Assembly: GCA_021780795.1 (NCBI GenBank)
Contig: JAJXYA010000425.1
Coordinates: 1 to 6,965 of the forward strand
DNA length: 6,965 nt
Origin: Bacillota bacterium
GTDB taxonomy: Bacteria; Bacillota_A; Clostridia; Clostridiales; Clostridiaceae
Reading direction: 5' to 3'
The notes under the pieces: model-generated
Databases searched by the model: none
The model's input: only the letters and a program-made list of their open reading frames with translations
Told to the model about the DNA's origin: nothing
In this document: positions 5,601 through 6,965 of the stretch, one piece after another
Numbering within the stretch: the first letter of the stretch is position 1
Layout: every line of letters begins with the position of its first letter
Translations under genes and position numbers: made by a program

Positions 5601-5673
5601 AGTGAATAAAAAGTTGCATTAACGAAATTTTTCTTTCGCTAATGCAACTTTTCATTCATTTTATTTTTTTTTT
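5601..5673 (+). terminator. Very long hairpin with T-run between small ORF and ilvE
   Basis: Arms 5601-5627 and 5634-5660 pair at 24 Watson-Crick positions of 27, with one G-U and two A-C mismatches, around a 6-base loop. The core arm is AAAAGTTGCATTA. A run of ten T (5664-5673) follows 3 bases later. It is probably the terminator of the small ORF. A nearly palindromic CTATAAA / TTTATAG (5579-5600) lies directly upstream. Confidence 0.75.
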
Positions 5674-5694
5674 GCATTTTATTCATTAAAATGC
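5674..5694. repeat. Short perfect hairpin GCATTTTA / TAAAATGC
   Basis: An 8-bp perfect inverted repeat with a 5-base loop sits directly after the T-run of the preceding terminator and 10 bases before the ilvE -35. No T-run follows on the plus strand. It might be a regulator site upstream of ilvE or have no role. Confidence 0.4.
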
Positions 5695-5704
5695 TGATAA
5701 TAAT

Positions 5705-5732
5705 ATGACTTATCCATATTCTGTGTTATAAT
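5705..5732 (+). promoter_or_regulatory. Promoter of ilvE
   Basis: ATGACT (5705-5710), a 16-base spacer ending in TGT, and a perfect TATAAT (5727-5732) form an extended -10 sigma-A promoter. The leader is about 80 bases, too short for a T-box, and has no T-box motif. A weaker alternative is TTGTAA (5737-5742) with TACGAT (5761-5766). Confidence 0.7.
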
Positions 5733-5792
5733 AATATTGTAAATATGTTATACAAATTTTTACGATATTACAAAAATATATTTCAAATTAAA

Positions 5793-5807
5793 AATTTTCA
5801 TATAATA
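5793..5807 (+). promoter_or_regulatory. Possible CodY box before ilvE
   Basis: AATTTTCATATAATA matches 12 of 15 positions of the CodY consensus AATTTTCWGAAAATT and abuts the ilvE ribosome binding site AGGGGG (5807-5812). CodY, which senses branched-chain amino acids and GTP, is a known repressor of ilv genes in Firmicutes. Here it would act as a roadblock downstream of the promoter. The AT-rich background makes chance matches common. Confidence 0.35.
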
Positions 5808-5818
5808 GGGGGATTCAT

Positions 5819-6847
5819 ATGAGCACAAATGTTAACATCGATTGGAGTAAATTAGGTTTTACTTATACGAAAACAGACTTACGTTATGTTTCAATATGGA
5901 AAAATGGGAAATGGGATGACGGAAAACTAGTTGAAGACAGCAATCTTACTATTAGTGAAGCTTCAACAGCTCTTCATTATGGACAACAATGCTTTGAAGG
6001 CTTAAAAGCTTATCGTACAAAGGATGATAAAATCCAACTATTCAGACCTGATGAAAATGCTAAACGTTTGAACAGAAGCTGTAAACGTATTCTTATGCCT
6101 GAAATGCCTATTGAAAAATTTGTTGATGCATGCATTCAAGTTGTTAAAGCTAATGAAGCTTTTGTTCCACCATATGGAACTGGTGCGACACTTTATCTTA
6201 GACCTTACGTGATAGGTATTGGTGATAATCTTGGAGTAAAGTCAGCTCCTGAATTTTTATTTGGCGTATTCTGCTCTCCTGTAGGGCCTTATTTCAAAGG
6301 TGGAATGGCACCAGTAAACTTTATGATTGCAGAAGAATATGATAGAGCTGCACCACATGGAACTGGAGCTGTAAAAGTTGGAGGAAACTATGCTGCAAGC
6401 CTTCTTGCTCATGAAATAGCTAAAGAAAAAGGGTTTGCAGACTGCATCTACCTTGATCCTGCAACTCATTCCAAAATTGAAGAGGTTGGTGCTGCAAACT
6501 TCTTTGGAATTACAAGTAATAATGAATTTGTAACTCCAAAATCACCATCAATACTTCCTAGCATAACTAAATACTCGCTAATGCACATTGCAAAAGAATA
6601 TTTAAAAATGGAAGTGCAAGAAAGAGATGTTCTAATAAATAATCTTGATGAATTTACAGAAGCAGGTGCCTGTGGAACTGCTGCTGTAATAACACCTATT
6701 GGTGGTATACAATATAACGGCAACCTTCATGTTTTCCACAGTGAGACAGAAGTAGGCCCTGCTACAAAAAAACTTTATGATACTCTTTATGGAATCCAAT
6801 TTGGAGAAGTAGAATCTCCAGAAGGATGGATGGTAGAAGTAAAATAG
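5819..6847 (+). CDS. ilvE: Branched-chain amino acid aminotransferase
   Basis: A cytoplasmic PLP enzyme that interconverts Leu, Ile and Val with their 2-keto acids using glutamate/2-oxoglutarate. It is the last step of branched-chain synthesis and the first of their breakdown. At 342 residues it matches the longer BCAT subgroup (eukaryotic and Bacillus YwaA/YbgE type, about 350), not the approximately 310-residue E. coli form. Fold-type IV features are [15 protein letters not shown] (52-66), YLRPYVIG (126-133), the PLP Lys186 in [15 protein letters not shown] (181-195), the [19 protein letters not shown] region (211-229) and [14 protein letters not shown] (281-294), which should bind cofactor phosphate. 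The ATG at 5819 is preceded by AGGGGG, 6 bases upstream. It has its own promoter and terminator, so it is probably monocistronic and not in an ilvBNCD operon; control by CodY is possible. Confidence 0.96.
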   Translation: MSTNVNIDWSKLGFTYTKTDLRYVSIWKNGKWDDGKLVEDSNLTISEASTALHYGQQCFEGLKAYRTKDDKIQLFRPDENAKRLNRSCKRILMPEMPIEKFVDACIQVVKANEAFVPPYGTGATLYLRPYVIGIGDNLGVKSAPEFLFGVFCSPVGPYFKGGMAPVNFMIAEEYDRAAPHGTGAVKVGGNYAASLLAHEIAKEKGFADCIYLDPATHSKIEEVGAANFFGITSNNEFVTPKSPSILPSITKYSLMHIAKEYLKMEVQERDVLINNLDEFTEAGACGTAAVITPIGGIQYNGNLHVFHSETEVGPATKKLYDTLYGIQFGEVESPEGWMVEVK

Positions 6848-6860
6848 TAATTTATATAAT

Positions 6861-6897
6861 AAAAGGCTTACCAAATTCTTGGAAGCCTTTTATTTTT
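6861..6897 (+). terminator. Terminator of ilvE, probably bidirectional
   Basis: AAAAGGCTT / AAGCCTTTT (6861-6869, 6883-6891) form a perfect 9-bp stem extended by CCAA / TTGG with one bulged A and a 4-base loop, followed by ATTTTT. On the minus strand the stem runs into TTTTATTATAT, so it can also serve the convergent gene at the right edge. Confidence 0.85.
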
Positions 6898-6965
6898 ACT
6901 TATCCTCAAAAACTAATTCTTTATTATAAATATCTCTTGTTTTATATAAAGTAACGCTCAAAGAT
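6896..6965 (-). CDS. Probable C-terminal end of a minus-strand gene (partial)
   Basis: From the right edge a minus-strand frame stays open for 22 full codons, ending ...VTLYKTRDIYNKELVFEDK and a TAA at 6896-6898, right beside the shared terminator. The placement and balanced composition fit the tail of a gene convergent with ilvE, but 70 bases are too few to identify it. Confidence 0.45.
   Translation of the reverse strand, partial: SLSVTLYKTRDIYNKELVFEDK

Noticed and set aside
5733..5818. T-box riboswitch before ilvE
   Set aside because: The leader is about 80 bases with no T-box sequence, specifier stem or antiterminator.
6257..6874. Three minus-strand frames opposite ilvE
   Set aside because: All are antisense to an unmistakable aminotransferase and show no domain features.

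Overview
The window is AT-rich, low-GC DNA. Strong AGGAGG-type ribosome binding sites, A/T-ending codons and hairpin-plus-T-run terminators point to a Firmicute, most likely a Clostridium or close relative. This is inferred from composition and gene style; the species cannot be fixed from the sequence. No phage module, transposase, CRISPR array, tRNA or rRNA is seen.

Layout. Positions 1-126 hold no gene I can support. The left half is a run of minus-strand genes, each with its own signals: hutU (urocanate hydratase, 168-2195), a small degenerate receiver protein with a C-terminal zinc ribbon (2560-3021), and tsaD (tRNA t6A synthesis, 3311-4333). The strand switches in the divergent tsaD / rusA-like intergenic region. 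The right half is on the plus strand: a RusA-like resolvase with an added zinc ribbon (4616-5254), a 48-codon hydrophilic small ORF (5381-5527) and ilvE (branched-chain aminotransferase, 5819-6847). A probable C-terminal fragment of a minus-strand gene enters at the right edge (6896-6965) and converges on ilvE.

The genes do not form one operon. Hairpins separate nearly every pair, so most look monocistronic. Two are core metabolism (histidine catabolism by HutU, branched-chain amino acids by IlvE), one is universal tRNA modification (TsaD), and two are unusual: both end in a four-cysteine zinc ribbon and both carry substitutions at expected acidic active-site positions (Asn51 in the receiver; Asn84 in the RusA-like protein).

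The stretch over 300 bases without a gene (2196-2559) is rich in structure. It holds a candidate hutU promoter, a 30-bp inverted repeat over its -35 region, a 38-bp dyad and a smaller hairpin in the leader, three 21-22-bp tandem repeats, and the terminator of the receiver gene. I found no convincing new multi-gene system. The best leads are the two zinc-ribbon proteins and the layered hutU control region.
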